DNA of 64,000 nt from Agrypnia vestita. Taxonomy: Eukaryota > Arthropoda > Insecta > Trichoptera > Phryganeidae. The DNA is taken from assembly GCA_016648135.1 (NCBI GenBank), contig JADDOH010011033.1, positions 17,266-81,265 of the forward strand. Direction: 5' to 3'. Of this stretch, positions 1 to 9,860 are shown in pieces. The notes beneath the pieces are model-generated. The model did no database searches. It saw only the letters and a program-made list of their open reading frames with translations, and was not told where the DNA came from. The translations under genes and the position numbers were made by a program. Numbering within the stretch: position 1 is the first letter of the stretch; each line of letters opens with the position of its first letter.

Positions 1-1339
1 ATCCAAACTTACAATCAATATAGTAGATTAATCCAATCTTATAATTAAGATACTTTGTTAGATTAATCAAACTTAAAATGACATATTTAGCGTCCGTGAG
101 AAGGAGCGCTGTAATTAATACTACTAAATCTAATTGACTGTTACGAATGTATTTTTTTTTCATAACAACAAAATCGAGATCTCATTTTGATTATTTTTTT
201 TATATTTTATCTTTATTCTTTAAGAATTTATTTCTTTATATTTTATTTATACGTATAAATGCACAGTTACCTGATTTTGTAATGACCATGACGTAATAAA
301 TTTTACAAATAGTAAAATTTTATTTACATTCTGTGTACTTTTTTTGGTTGATGTGTTATCAAGAATGATGAAAGTAAACTCAGTTTCTAAATTTTTTTAT
401 TATATTTTTATTAAACAACTTTTAATTACAAAACAACATATTAAACATCTTGCACAAAACATCTTCGTTCGGATGTTCATCTGCAGGTATATCTATATAT
501 ATATATACAGTATTATAAACAAAATTTTATAAACTAAGTAACACAATTTATTATAATATCTTAAAAATAACTCTTATATCAACTAACAGTAACAGAATGT
601 ATGAATTCGGATAGGAGAACACATACCAGTTATTTGGTGTCTAAGTCAAAACAATTTTTCATAGATTATAACAATGACACAAAATCAAGAATAATCCACT
701 TAATTTCCTTCACAAAACTTTCTAAAAAATTTAAGCATTCATAATAAGCAAAAGGCGTACTTTAACAAAAATCTACATCGTAGATAATATTATTGATAAG
801 ATGTGTGCAAAATTTTAACGAAATCGTCCAAATAGTTTTTGAGAAATCATCTCCAAAAGTCGGAAAAGGAAAATTTTGTAAAAAATACAAAAGAATAATA
901 CCGTTTAAAAATTCGCCTACCGAGCTTGCTTCATCTTGCTGTAACTCAGCCATTTTTTTATTTAAATTAAGTGTATTCATAAAAATATTTTTACATGTTT
1001 CTTCACATACTAATCGTACTTTTAAGACTAATAATAAATATATACGGATGAGGCTGGAATAGAAACAAATAAATACAGATTTTTTTATAAATTTAATAAT
1101 ATTTTACAAAAGAATTTTTCTTATAATCCAAATAAATCCATTTCTATAATGTTTTTCCAATACATGGCTTACACGTTAAACATAACAGATAATTAATAGA
1201 GATGCTTTGTCGTAGCTAATCTTTTTTAAAACCAGAGTTATAAATATTTGAAAGTTTTTAAACCCAGGAGGATATTTTTCATAAATTAGTTAAGGACTGG
1301 AATTTTGTCTATTCACTTTTTTTATTTAAAAAATAAAGA
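1..1339. other. AT-rich intergenic DNA, nothing recognised
   Basis: The stretch is AT-rich with many homopolymer runs. Open frames here are short, low in complexity and resemble no protein family I know. I see no splice-flanked exon, tRNA or clear transposon end. Confidence 0.5.
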
Positions 1340-1532
1340 TGCGAATATGGAATAGCTTGCTATGTGTCACATCAATATTCTTACTATGATTATATATTTT
1401 ATATATATATTCGTACTATAAGCGCTTGTGCTATGAAAAAGGGACTAACTTGCTGGTGTCCTGAATGGGTCTCAAACCACCGACCACAAGATCACAAGAC
1501 GAGCGTTACGACCACTACACCAACATGCTACT
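1340..1532 (-). mobile_element. tRNA-derived SINE, family A
   Basis: Read on the minus strand, this starts with a tRNA-like head (a box-B-like segment near 1470-1480) and continues into a body containing 'gcacaagcgcttat' and 'atattgatgtgacac'. The same head and body order recurs at 33986, 35541 and 44553 on the plus strand. This copy is diverged and its tail lies in the A/T-rich sequence near 1325-1340. Confidence 0.6.
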
Positions 1533-1989
1533 CAAATACTACTTTATTTACTATACTGTAATTGCAACGCCATTCGTAGCATGCTGCAAAGCATTTTTTT
1601 TTCATACTTCCGCGTTGACGACCGAGTCAAGCACGGTTCTAGTGGAGGGTGTCTGATTGCACGATATTTTAATCACTGTCTCACGCACTATATTGCGCTT
1701 GTTATAGGCAGATTACGACTCAAAATTCTTATCATAAACATTGATTTAGTTTAAAAGTTTTCATAATTGAAATGCGTGTACTCTTTCATGATGACTTTTG
1801 CCGTGTCTAGTTTACATATATCAAATGTTAACTAAGAGAAAGAAAATTAATTAATTAAAATTATTTATTAATTATTATAATTATTAAATTCGGGCAATTC
1901 AAACATATGTACTCTCGTAAAGTCAATTTGAAAACAGTCGTCTTCAGGATTTGTGATAACAGTGTATTAAGCGTAAGTGTAGTTTTACA
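1533..1989. other. Intergenic DNA downstream of the zinc-finger gene
   Basis: No coding potential or known repeat recognised. The gene to the right reads leftward, so part of this could be its 3' untranslated sequence. Confidence 0.4.
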
Positions 1990-2296
1990 CATTAATGATT
2001 TTGGATATAATATCGCACGAATAGTTGCAACGTCATCCTAAAAACACTTTATTTTTAGTGTGGCTGTATGGTGATCTTTGGGGTATTTTTGATAACGCTC
2101 GAATAATTACACTGCGCACATTATTTATTATTATTATTGACTGGTGTAAATGATTTACATTATTTATTGATGTAAACATTTGGCTGCTTTGTGTGCTTCT
2201 GGCTGCACGAATCGCATTGTGAAAAAGAACATATTTTTTCTCCAGTGTATACGCACATATAATTTTAAGCTCGCTTTTCTGATCGCACGAATAATT
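1990..2296 (-). pseudogene. Decayed C2H2 finger relics beyond the ZF-1 stop
   Basis: Directly after the TGA at 2297-2299 the same frame continues NYSCDQKSELK, the start of another finger. Further down, other frames give fragments such as CAQCNYSS (near 2085-2110) and GCNYSCD (near 2010-2030), which match the CxxCxYSC signature of this gene's fingers. These are remnants of a once longer array, now broken by stops and frameshifts, and probably lie in the 3' untranslated region. Confidence 0.65.
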
Positions 2297-3816
2297 TCAC
2301 TGCGAACATGAAAACGGTGTCTTTTCATTATGCGTTAGCATGTGTCTTTGTAGGTGTGACTTCTGATTGCTCGAATAATTACACTGTAAGCATGAAAAAA
2401 GTTTTTCCTCATTGTGATTAAGCAGATGTACATTCAAGGATGACTTTTGATTGCACGAATAATTGCACTGTGTACAAGAAAATAGTTTTTCTCCAGTGTG
2501 CTTAAGCATGTGTTCTTTTAAGCTTGATTTATGATTACACGAATAATCGCACAGTGAGCAAGAAAAAGGTTTTTCCCCAGTGTGCTGACGCAAATGTATT
2601 TTTAAGTATGACTTACGATTACATGAATAGTTGCAATATGAACATGTAAAAGGTTTTTCACCAGTGTGCCTACGCACATGTATATTTAAGGATGACATCT
2701 GATTGCATGAATAATCACACTGTGAACAAAAAAATAATTTTTCTCCAGTGTGCTTAAGCACATGTTCTTTTATGCTTGATATATGCTTGCATGAATAGTC
2801 GCACTGTGAGCAAGAAAAAAGCTTTTCCTCAGTATGCTGACGCACGTGCAATTTTAAGTATGACTTACGATTGCAAGAATAATTGCACTGCGAACATGAA
2901 AATAATCTTTCCCCTGTATGCGATAGCATATGTAATGTTAATTGTGACATCTGATTGCACGAATAGTCGCACTGCGAACATGAAAACAGTTTCTCTGCAT
3001 TGTGCGTAAGGTTGTGACTTTGTAGGCGTGACTTTAGATTGCATGAATAATTGCACTGCGAACATGAAAACAATTTCTCTTCAGTGTGTGTAAGTGTATG
3101 TCTTTTTACGTGATCTTTACGATTGCTCGAATAATTGCATTGTGTACATGAAAACAGTTTCTGTGCATTATGTGTAAGCTTGTGTCTTTGTAATTGTAAC
3201 GCCTGGTTGCTCGAATAATTGCACTGTGAACAAGAAAATGGTTTTTCTCCAGTGTGCTTACGAATATGTTCTTTTATGCTTGATTTATGATTGCAAGAAT
3301 AATTGCATTGTGAGCAGGAAAAAGGTTTTTCCCCAGTATGCTGACGCTCGTGTAATTTTAAATATGACTTACGTTTGCATGAATAGTTGCACTGTGAACA
3401 TGAAAACAGTTTATCTGCAGTATGCCTAAGATTGTGCCTTTGTAGATGTGATTTCTGATTGCATGAATAATTGCACTGCGTGCATGAAAACAGTTTCTTT
3501 TCAAGGTGCGTAAGAGAATGGAATTTAAATTGCGATTTACGATTGCACGAATAGTCGCACTGTGAACATGAAAAGAGATTCTTCCCAGTATGTGAGAGCT
3601 CGTGAACTGTTAAGGAAGTTTTCTGTCTGCACGCGTAAGGGCACTGAGAACATGAAAACACCTTCTTACCAGCGGGTGTGGGCGTGCAGCCGCTTGAGGA
3701 TTTTTCGGCATTGGAAACAGTCTCCAATTTTGGCTGCTTTCCAGAGGCAGCCGAAGACGCAGTTGGATTTTCCGACGAAGAATCTTCTATTCTCGATCTG
3801 AATCTGTTGAAGACAT
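2297..3816 (-). CDS. ZF-1 exon 3: 16-finger array
   Basis: The acceptor is 'atattgcag' read on the minus strand (AG at 3818-3817). The exon opens with AT, completing GAT (Asp) with the last G of the preceding exon. About 60 residues of Ser-rich linker precede finger 1. All 16 fingers lie in this one exon, as is usual for tandem C2H2 genes. Fingers 9-11 and 12-14 look like duplicated three-finger blocks. The exon ends at TGA 2299-2297. Confidence 0.85.
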
Positions 3817-5051
3817 CTGCAATATAAATATTTTTTGTATGAGAAAAATGTTTTGTGGTAATGTGGACGACGTTCAAATAATAATAACAGAAGACCATGT
3901 ACAAAATACACAAAAAATAATATAACATTATTTAAAACTCAGTCTACTATCCCAATTACAAGAGTTTGCTCTAGCAACGTGCGTATATATACATTTAGTA
4001 TACCAATGTAGTGTGACCATGTAAGAGTATGTTAATTAATTAGGTTTCTTGATGTGTAAGATCTTTTCTCTCGCTTTCCTTGAATCGTGGAGAAATTGAC
4101 GGAAATCCGTAACAGGAAACTAGACGCCAGGGAAGCGCACGCTATTTCATTTGACCAATGAGCGCGCGCGGTGATATAGTTGGTCGTCAGATGGTACCGA
4201 CCCATTTTCCGAGAGGTTAAGGTTCCTCCAAAATTATTTAATGACAGTTCACACACAGTGTGGTAAAATACAATATTAAAAAAATGCACATACATTTTCT
4301 TTAAATATATTTAGTAATTAATAAATATTAATATAAATGTATTTATAAATGAATTTTTAATAATAAGTGTCTGAAAAAAGTGCAGATTCATTGATAAAAA
4401 ATTCAAGTGAGTAATGATGAATAATTATTCGAAAAAATGTTTCCATATTTAGCATTTTTCAATTTTGAGGTTAATTTCTGTCGCTGCTCAATTGATATTT
4501 TTAATTGTGAGACGTCAAATGTTTACACATCATATGCGGCTAGTGTAAGGCTCGCTCGTTTTTTTTTTTGTGTTCTGTGTGTTTAGGTCATTATCAAGAA
4601 AATGATGATAGAGTATCTGCAAGAATATCAGCATCAATGTTAAGGTCAGCAAAAAACATTGAATGTACGACACATTCTTGTGATAGGAGAAAAATAATAC
4701 CCACATTAATAGGATGTAGTTATTCTGAAGTATTCCGGGTTTTTTATACGGGGATCAACATGCAAACTTATTTTAGATAAAGCAAGAGAATCAATAGTTC
4801 GAATGAGTATCTTGTGTAACACAACAGGATCGGATATTTTCCATTGGGACTCCAGTTTGTGCGTTTTGAAGAAAGCAAGACATTCCTCGTAAATGCGAAG
4901 ATTTTGTTGACCAGCTCTGTAGGAAAAACACGTGTTGTATAAAGAGGTTTCCAAATAACAGATGAATATTCCAAGATACTTCGTATAAGTGATATATAGA
5001 TAATATTTAGACTTTTTAAGTCACTAGTAATCTACCTACTATATGTAATTG

Positions 5052-5082
<31 letters not shown>

Positions 5083-8000
5083 TCTAACTACTTTGGGGGT
5101 AACCCGCGTCAAATTCTGGTCGTCAGGACCAGTCGTCTGCCGACGTTTCGAACAGATCTCACTGTTCATCTTCAGGGCGCCTTGTCGATGAGCTGCTTCT
5201 CCAAAAAGCGTACAACCGTTTGGGTCCGGAGCTCGCCGTCAATTGAAAGTTTGAAAAATTCTGCGTCAGGTGTTTGTGGAGGAATGGGTTTCTCCATCGA
5301 CGCCGTTAATGAGTTTTGCTCGGCTTCTAGTAATCCGTATATTTACTTTATTATCGTCATTATACAATGTTGAAAAGGTTGGATTTTCTAATTGCTTCGG
5401 TGTTTTCATCGTGATTTCTGGTTTATTATTATTATTATTATATATAACACAGGGTTATTTGTAAAACATTAATAATCTCGCAGAAAAATCTATTAAAGGG
5501 AATGAATTTTTCATACTCGATATAAGTTACCGTAATGATAGTCCAGCGTTTTACAAAAAATAAGTCAGAAATATTGAAAAAAAAATGCAAACTTTGATGT
5601 CGCATATCTCCATAACTATTGATATTAGGTCAAGATAGCTTGAACATTTTGGAGTCATAATCAAGGCAGGAGTATAGTCCTGCGAGGTTATTAATGTTTT
5701 ACAAATAACCCTGCATATATATATATATATGTGTAATAGATCTGAGGAACGTATGTCGCGACGCCAGAAAGAGACTGCATGACAGAGAGAATGTATAAAA
5801 GGGCGCACAAATGTCGAGTCGAGACTCTTTTTACTACCATTGTTATCGAGACCGCATCTTACTATATAAACGATTGTCTAAACCAGTATTGTTACCGAAT
5901 AAATACTTACGAGAACGAAGTCTTTACTTGGAGCAACCTCATCCCGAAACAAGATATAATATAATATATATATATATTAATATATTTAGAGATCTTTATA
6001 TCATTCTATATCTAGTATATTATCTATATATATATATATATATATATATCATATATATCTAATTCTATCTATCCGTATATCTATTCGATTTCTTCTAGCT
6101 CCTCTATATATACATCATTGAAGTGGGACCCACCATATACTCAGGGCCGTTCTTTGAGCAAAAGCTCCTAAAGCGCAAAAGTTATAAAATATAAGTTTTC
6201 TTGTTTTTCGTGGATTTATATTTTTTATTTTGTCGTTTCTTTCTTTTATTACATACACATCATCATCCTGCAACGGCAACACCGAGTGCGGGATCTACTT
6301 CGCGGATATATTAATCCAAGGGAATCAACTGCTCACCGGCGCGCTGGTCGGCCCTCCTGGAGTACTCCGAGCACTCCTGCTTGATGTCAGGGTAGGAGAT
6401 GTCCACCTTCTCGCAGGGCGCTCCCCCGTGGTCTCTCTCAGCTGGAGACCCTTCGTCCGAGCACTCCCGCTTGATGTCAGGACACGGAATGTCTATCTCA
6501 ATGTAGGGCGCTCCACGGCCTGCTGGCTCACCGCCGCTCTCTGCGAAAGACCCCGCTTTTGTCTGCACATCGCCTCCCTGCGCATTTCCCCAGCCCGCAT
6601 TGCTGGAAATCACTTCTGGAATCAAAAACAATAATCCGATACAGCAGAGCTGGAGAGCTGCCTGTCTCCCGGCTCGGCTCCAAGTCACCTCGTTCTTCTT
6701 GTATCAAGCTATATTTCGGTCGGCGAAAGGAGAGGTTTTCGTACATTGACCCTACGCTACGAGTCCTTGTCGCACGCGTGCAGTTGTGTTGCTGTCACGC
6801 TCGCACAGGTACAGGGAGCGAGCGTGACAGCAACATAATTCGAATGCCCCAACGAACGAGGCAGTAACTCAAATAAATCGATTTTTCAGGGGGACACTTT
6901 TAAGTTTCGAACCGGATTTCTAATTCTTTTTTGAATCTTCTCAAATTTTTTTTAGTAATTGTGATATTTTATAATAATTTACATTCCTACCTACTTCGTT
7001 ATTACATGGAAGAAAAATGGTTAACTGATTTACTAGTTTTGTAAAATTCATCTGTTAAATATTGCATTTGAGATACTGCTGTCTTTGCTGTAGGTAGGCA
7101 ATCATGGTCTAAACCTAAAAATGGTACTAATTCAAATACCTAAAATATTGAGTTACTGCCTCGTTCGTTGGGGCAGTCGAATTGTGCGCGTGCGACAGTG
7201 ATGCGTAGAGTAGGGTCGATGTACGAAGATCTCTCTTTTCGGCGACCGTAGTTTAGTCATTGTGGGCTCAATGCTAGGACCAGATAACAGAAAAAATCAA
7301 TATGTATTATAGATGTATCATAGAGAAGAAACTATTTTTTATATGGGAGTCTTTTTGGATGGTCGTAGGGCTTACGACCTATCGTACGGCTACCTTAAGT
7401 GATCACTTTGCACAATTCCACCCATGACGGATTACCAAATCTTACACATCAACTCTAACCCACATCCAGGTTCACACCAACTCTACAGCGTGCATGATAT
7501 TTCCCTAGGGATATAATTCAGTATTGTGTTTTTGAAAATTTGAACATACTCAAAATATTCTGGATTTATAAAAACTGGTCTAAAAAGGAGTTAAAAGTTG
7601 AATTAATTATCTGGCGCATTTATTGTAATGCAAATAATTCGGAAGAATGTTAGTTTTTATTTCAACACTAGCCTCATATATTTTCTTAACCATTATTTCC
7701 TCGTTTATACGTTCCACATGACCAAACCATCTCAGCACTCCTTTCTTTATTCTATCTACCACACTACAGTCAGCATTGAATTCACGTCTAATTTGTTCAT
7801 TCCTTACTCTATCGACCAAAGATTTTCCACACAAGCGTATTAATGACCGCATTCAGTCTACTTTCATTCCTCTTTTGCCAATTCCAGGCTTCACTTCCAT
7901 ACATTAGGGTTGGCACTAGAACGCCATTATGTACCGCCAGTGAGGAGAAAAATAAACAAATTAAAAAAATAAAGAAAAAAAATAAAAGAAGTTGCGGACG

Positions 8001-8811
8001 TTACAGGAGGTTACGGACAGACAGACAACGAAATGCTTATTATTTAAATTAATAATTCTTAAAAAAAATTAACTATTATAGGACAGATGTGTAATTATTC
8101 GAAGTCATACTTCTTTGGCATACATAAAAAAATCTTATTATATAAATAAAATTTATAACCTATAAATTTATAACCTCACTTATGAGAATCGCTATTGGTT
8201 ATATCACACAGAAAACCGCCACCTTAACTTTTGATTGGTCAGTCGTGCATGACTTCAAAGTGTGAAAATATTCGGTTGCATGATGCGCGCGCATTTCGTT
8301 GCATAAAATTTCACTCTCAATTCGACTTAAAAAGTATATCTTTTTTTAAATTTAGTAGATGATCGGTTGTTAGACAATGTAAACTGAACAGTTCATTCAT
8401 ACGAAACAATTAATAATTTTTTAAAAGCGACAGTTCATTCATTCATGAACGTCCCATCTCTACAAAGCATATTTATTATCTATGGCATCTGTCACACGCA
8501 ATGTGTGTTATTTTTAGATTTTTTGAAAGCTGGTCGACTTGGGTTAGACTTTATTTATTTTCATCAATTTTTTAAGGCCTCATCAGATGCGAGTATTTCA
8601 CATCACTGAAAATTATCTAATAATGAACGAGAGACTCACCGGCGCGCAGATCGGCTTTCCTGGAGTAATCCGAGGACTCCTGCTTAATGTCGAGGAGCGG
8701 TACATTTATATTCATGTAGAACGCTCTATCGCCTGCTCCTTTATCACCGCTCCCGGCTGCAGACTCCGGCTCGGACTTGATGGCAAGAACATCTCGGTCA
8801 GCGCAACTCAT
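2297..8811 (-). CDS. ZF-1: C2H2 zinc-finger protein with SUMO-motif N-terminus (3-exon model)
   Basis: The gene model joins minus-strand exons 8811-8640, 6615-6337 and 3816-2297. All junctions are phase 1 with GT-AG borders, giving 656 aa plus TGA. Residues 1 to about 190 are acidic and low in complexity, with four psi-K-x-E tetrapeptides (IKSE, IKQE, IKRE, IKQE) of the sumoylation type. The rest is 16 complete CX2CX12HX3H fingers joined by HTGEK-like linkers. Such proteins are nuclear, sequence-specific DNA binders; the SUMO-type motifs suggest a repressor (inference). In nearly all fingers the usual core Phe is Cys or Ser, giving an NYSC signature. The last finger is cut by TGA where TGC would be expected. 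The start ATG has a good context (ggaccATGAG); longer in-frame alternatives begin at a non-ATG codon. Introns are filled with transposons. The target and the family name are unknown. Confidence 0.8.
4045..4572 (+). repeat. Interspersed repeat family R1, copy 1
   Basis: It begins near 'gatgtgtaagatcttttctctcgctttcc' and ends 'taaggctcgctcg' plus a T-run. The same start, middle ('gacgccagggaagcgc', 'gaccaatgagcgcgcgc') and end recur at 50008-50697, on the minus strand at 44826-45350, and truncated at 59063-59365. I found no coding relic, no tRNA head and no clear terminal inverted repeat, so its class is unknown. Confidence 0.6.
4680..4985 (-). pseudogene. Non-LTR retrotransposon fragment (RT C-terminal region)
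   Basis: Two overlapping minus-strand frames include the string ILEYSSVIWKPLYTTR (near 4990-4920), like the PILEYxSxVW motif after the RT domain of Jockey/R1-type LINEs, followed by LVNKIFAFTRNVLLSSK. Frames shift several times, so it is dead. A sister fragment lies at 44310-44530 on the same strand. Confidence 0.5.
5055..5082. repeat. (TA)n microsatellite
   Basis: About 14 uninterrupted TA dinucleotides. Confidence 0.9.
5085..5200 (-). mobile_element. Penelope-like terminal repeat fragment with hammerhead-type core
   Basis: On the minus strand, CTGAAGATGA is followed by a short hairpin (ACAG/CTGT) and then CGAAACGTC. This order (CTGA..GA, stem II, GAAAC, GTC) is the arrangement of hammerhead ribozymes found in terminal repeats of Penelope-like elements. 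Here the CTGATGA box is altered, so this copy is probably inactive. No Penelope coding sequence is adjacent. Confidence 0.45.
5450..5713. mobile_element. Palindromic MITE (family R2), internally deleted copy
   Basis: It starts CAGGGTTATTTGTAAAACAT and ends with the inverse, ending AATAACCCTG. The inverted ends are about 35 bp because most of the left arm is deleted; compare the full palindrome at 32444-32981. CA flanks it on each side, where the full copy has TA. Confidence 0.7.
5732..5951 (+). mobile_element. Putative solo LTR
   Basis: The segment begins TGTAATAGATC and ends CCCGAAACA (TG...CA). It carries a TATAAAA box near 5797 and an AATAAA signal near 5898 in the correct order for U3-R-U5. 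It sits between TA-rich tracts, so a target duplication cannot be read. No internal retroelement sequence adjoins it. Confidence 0.45.
5955..6064. repeat. TA-rich microsatellite tract
   Basis: Imperfect (TA)n and (ATATATCT)n-like sequence. The open frames running through it are compositional artefacts. Confidence 0.8.
6337..6615 (-). CDS. ZF-1 exon 2: SUMO-motif module
   Basis: The 279-nt exon is phase 1 at both ends (93 codons), with acceptor 'tttttgattccag' and donor GTGAGC on the minus strand. It encodes an acidic, Gly/Ala-rich segment with PDIKRECSDE and PDIKQECSEYSRRADQRA, the second matching the end of exon 1 (DIKQESSDYSRKADLRA). Exons 1 and 2 therefore look like duplicated cassettes that can be skipped without changing frame. 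It is GC-richer than its surroundings, as expected for a selected exon. Confidence 0.75.
6705..7258. repeat. Inverted-repeat element with nested hairpin in ZF-1 intron 1
   Basis: The left arm (6705-6870) and right arm (7150-7258) are inverted copies; both include 'gccccaacgaacgaggcag' or its complement. Inside the left arm lies a second perfect 18-bp stem, 6787-6804 against 6818-6835, with a 13-nt loop. It lies about 90 bp from the exon 2 acceptor. It may be a MITE, but its outer ends and target duplication are unclear. Confidence 0.55.
7600..7950 (-). pseudogene. LINE 3' ORF fragment
   Basis: Minus-strand translation gives LMYGSEAWNWQKRNESRLN (near 7900) and then VLRWFGHVERINEEIMVKK (near 7710). 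These are the well-known C-terminal motifs of insect non-LTR retrotransposon ORF2. It is truncated at the 5' side and ends near 7600. Confidence 0.75.
7960..8060 (+). repeat. R8 repeat fragment (short copy)
   Basis: 'gttgcggacgttacaggaggttacggacagacagac' matches the tail of the repeats at 38908-39105 and, inverted, 30890-31052. Confidence 0.5.
8165..8340. repeat. Unclassified repeat
   Basis: The segment 'gtgtgaaaatattcggttgcatgatgcgcgcgcat' is found inverted and diverged at 18560-18610, and part of the left side ('cagaaaaccgccacc') recurs near 28285. The class is unknown. Confidence 0.4.
8376..8462. mobile_element. hAT-like MITE fragment
   Basis: It is bounded on one side by 'catctcta' and shares 'aaactgaacagttcatt...aataattttttaaaa...gaacg' with 13135-13222. 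TAGAGATG-type ends fit hAT elements, but no 8-bp duplication was resolved. Confidence 0.35.
8640..8811 (-). CDS. ZF-1 exon 1: start codon and first SUMO module
   Basis: The exon begins ATG at 8811 (MSCADRDVLAIKSEPES) and ends LRA plus one base before GTGAGT at 8639. It is 172 nt, that is 57 codons plus one base. It contains IKSE and IKQE. The splice phase (G|AA or G|AT) fits both exon 2 and exon 3, so a two-exon form skipping exon 2 is also possible. The promoter should lie to the right, near 8820-9000, but I see no clear core element. Confidence 0.75.
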
Positions 8812-9057
8812 GGTCCTAATCCCAATTGGAAAATGGCTGCCGACTGTAGACACAAGCGGGGCGTAGACAATAATAATCTTAATCGATATAGTGATGGGAT
8901 GTTTCGTTCAGTTTATTGAACTGAAGTTCATTATTTCCTCAAAGGTGTACATGCGTACACGGCAGGGTGACTCATTTTTTCTCAAATGGCTATTTATATA
9001 AAAGCTTAGGAATCTCAAAAGAAACGTAGGAGTCTCAAATGAATTATTTATAACGGG

Positions 9058-9345
9058 CATTGTATTGTAGCGTGGTAGATAGAATAAAGAAAGGATCGCT
9101 AAGATAGTTTGGTCATGTGGAACATATGATTAAAAATTATACGAAGGCGAGTGTTGAAGGCAGCATGAATAGAGAGCACGATCAGATATAACAAAGATTG
9201 AAGGTTGGCCCTGTTAAAAGCCTCAACAACCGTAGAACATGCAAAAGAAAATGTATGAATGTAGCCAAATTAAAAGTGGGGTGCCAAGATGGAAGAATAT
9301 GGCATTCTACCCTCTGCCTACCCCTGCTCGGAATCCACGTTATGA
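9058..9345 (+). pseudogene. LINE 3' end
   Basis: It begins with 'tggtagatagaataaagaaaggatcg', the same RT-tail region as 7720 (VVDRIKKGSLR.FGHVE), and runs to 'ctctgcctacccctgc' and a short (TTAG)n tail. Moth LINEs commonly end this way. It is riddled with stops. Confidence 0.65.
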
Positions 9346-9676
9346 TTAGTTAGTTAGTTTACCAATGTAGTTATGCTTTTACGACGTATAAAGAATAAAT
9401 CAAGAATACGAATTGAGACGCATTGAGAGATTTTTCACATAAAAATCATTTGTAAAATTTTACAATTAATTCATTTCGACTAGAATATTCGAGATGGAAG
9501 AAAGGAATAAAAATGATCTGGGGTATTTCTTCTCACATCGTTTGATAACTTGAAGTCTAAAGCTTCCATATTGCCAGCACAAGAGGCAAGTGCATTATTC
9601 AAATTCTGAACATTTCACCAATTTAGTCGCATATTTTTGGAGCTATATCAAACTAAAATAAAAACGCATATACCGA

Positions 9677-9789
9677 TATTGTCATACAAAATTCATTGAT
9701 TTGCTTATAAAAATACCTAAACACAAATTGTATTGTCATACAAAATTCATTGATTTGCTTATAAAAATACCTAAACACAAATTGTATTG
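9677..9789. repeat. 54-bp tandem duplication
   Basis: A unit beginning TATTGTCATACAAAATTC is repeated twice with no visible difference at a period of 54 bp. Confidence 0.9.
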
Positions 9790-9860
9790 CAATAAATCAA
9801 CTATAAAACTATAAATATAGGTGCCTAAATTCAAATTAACAGCAACTGAAAATTACTTAA

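Larger units (their letters stand above)
3817..6336 (-). other. ZF-1 intron 2, filled with repeats
   Basis: This runs from the donor GTGAGC (6336 downward) to the acceptor at 3817. It holds a copy of the R1 repeat, a LINE fragment, a Penelope-like hammerhead relic, a TA-flanked MITE, a probable solo LTR and TA microsatellites, each listed separately. No extra exon with matching phase was found. Confidence 0.6.

Noticed and set aside
5811..6062. 83-codon frame rich in Tyr/Ile
   Set aside because: It runs from an LTR-like segment into a TA microsatellite.
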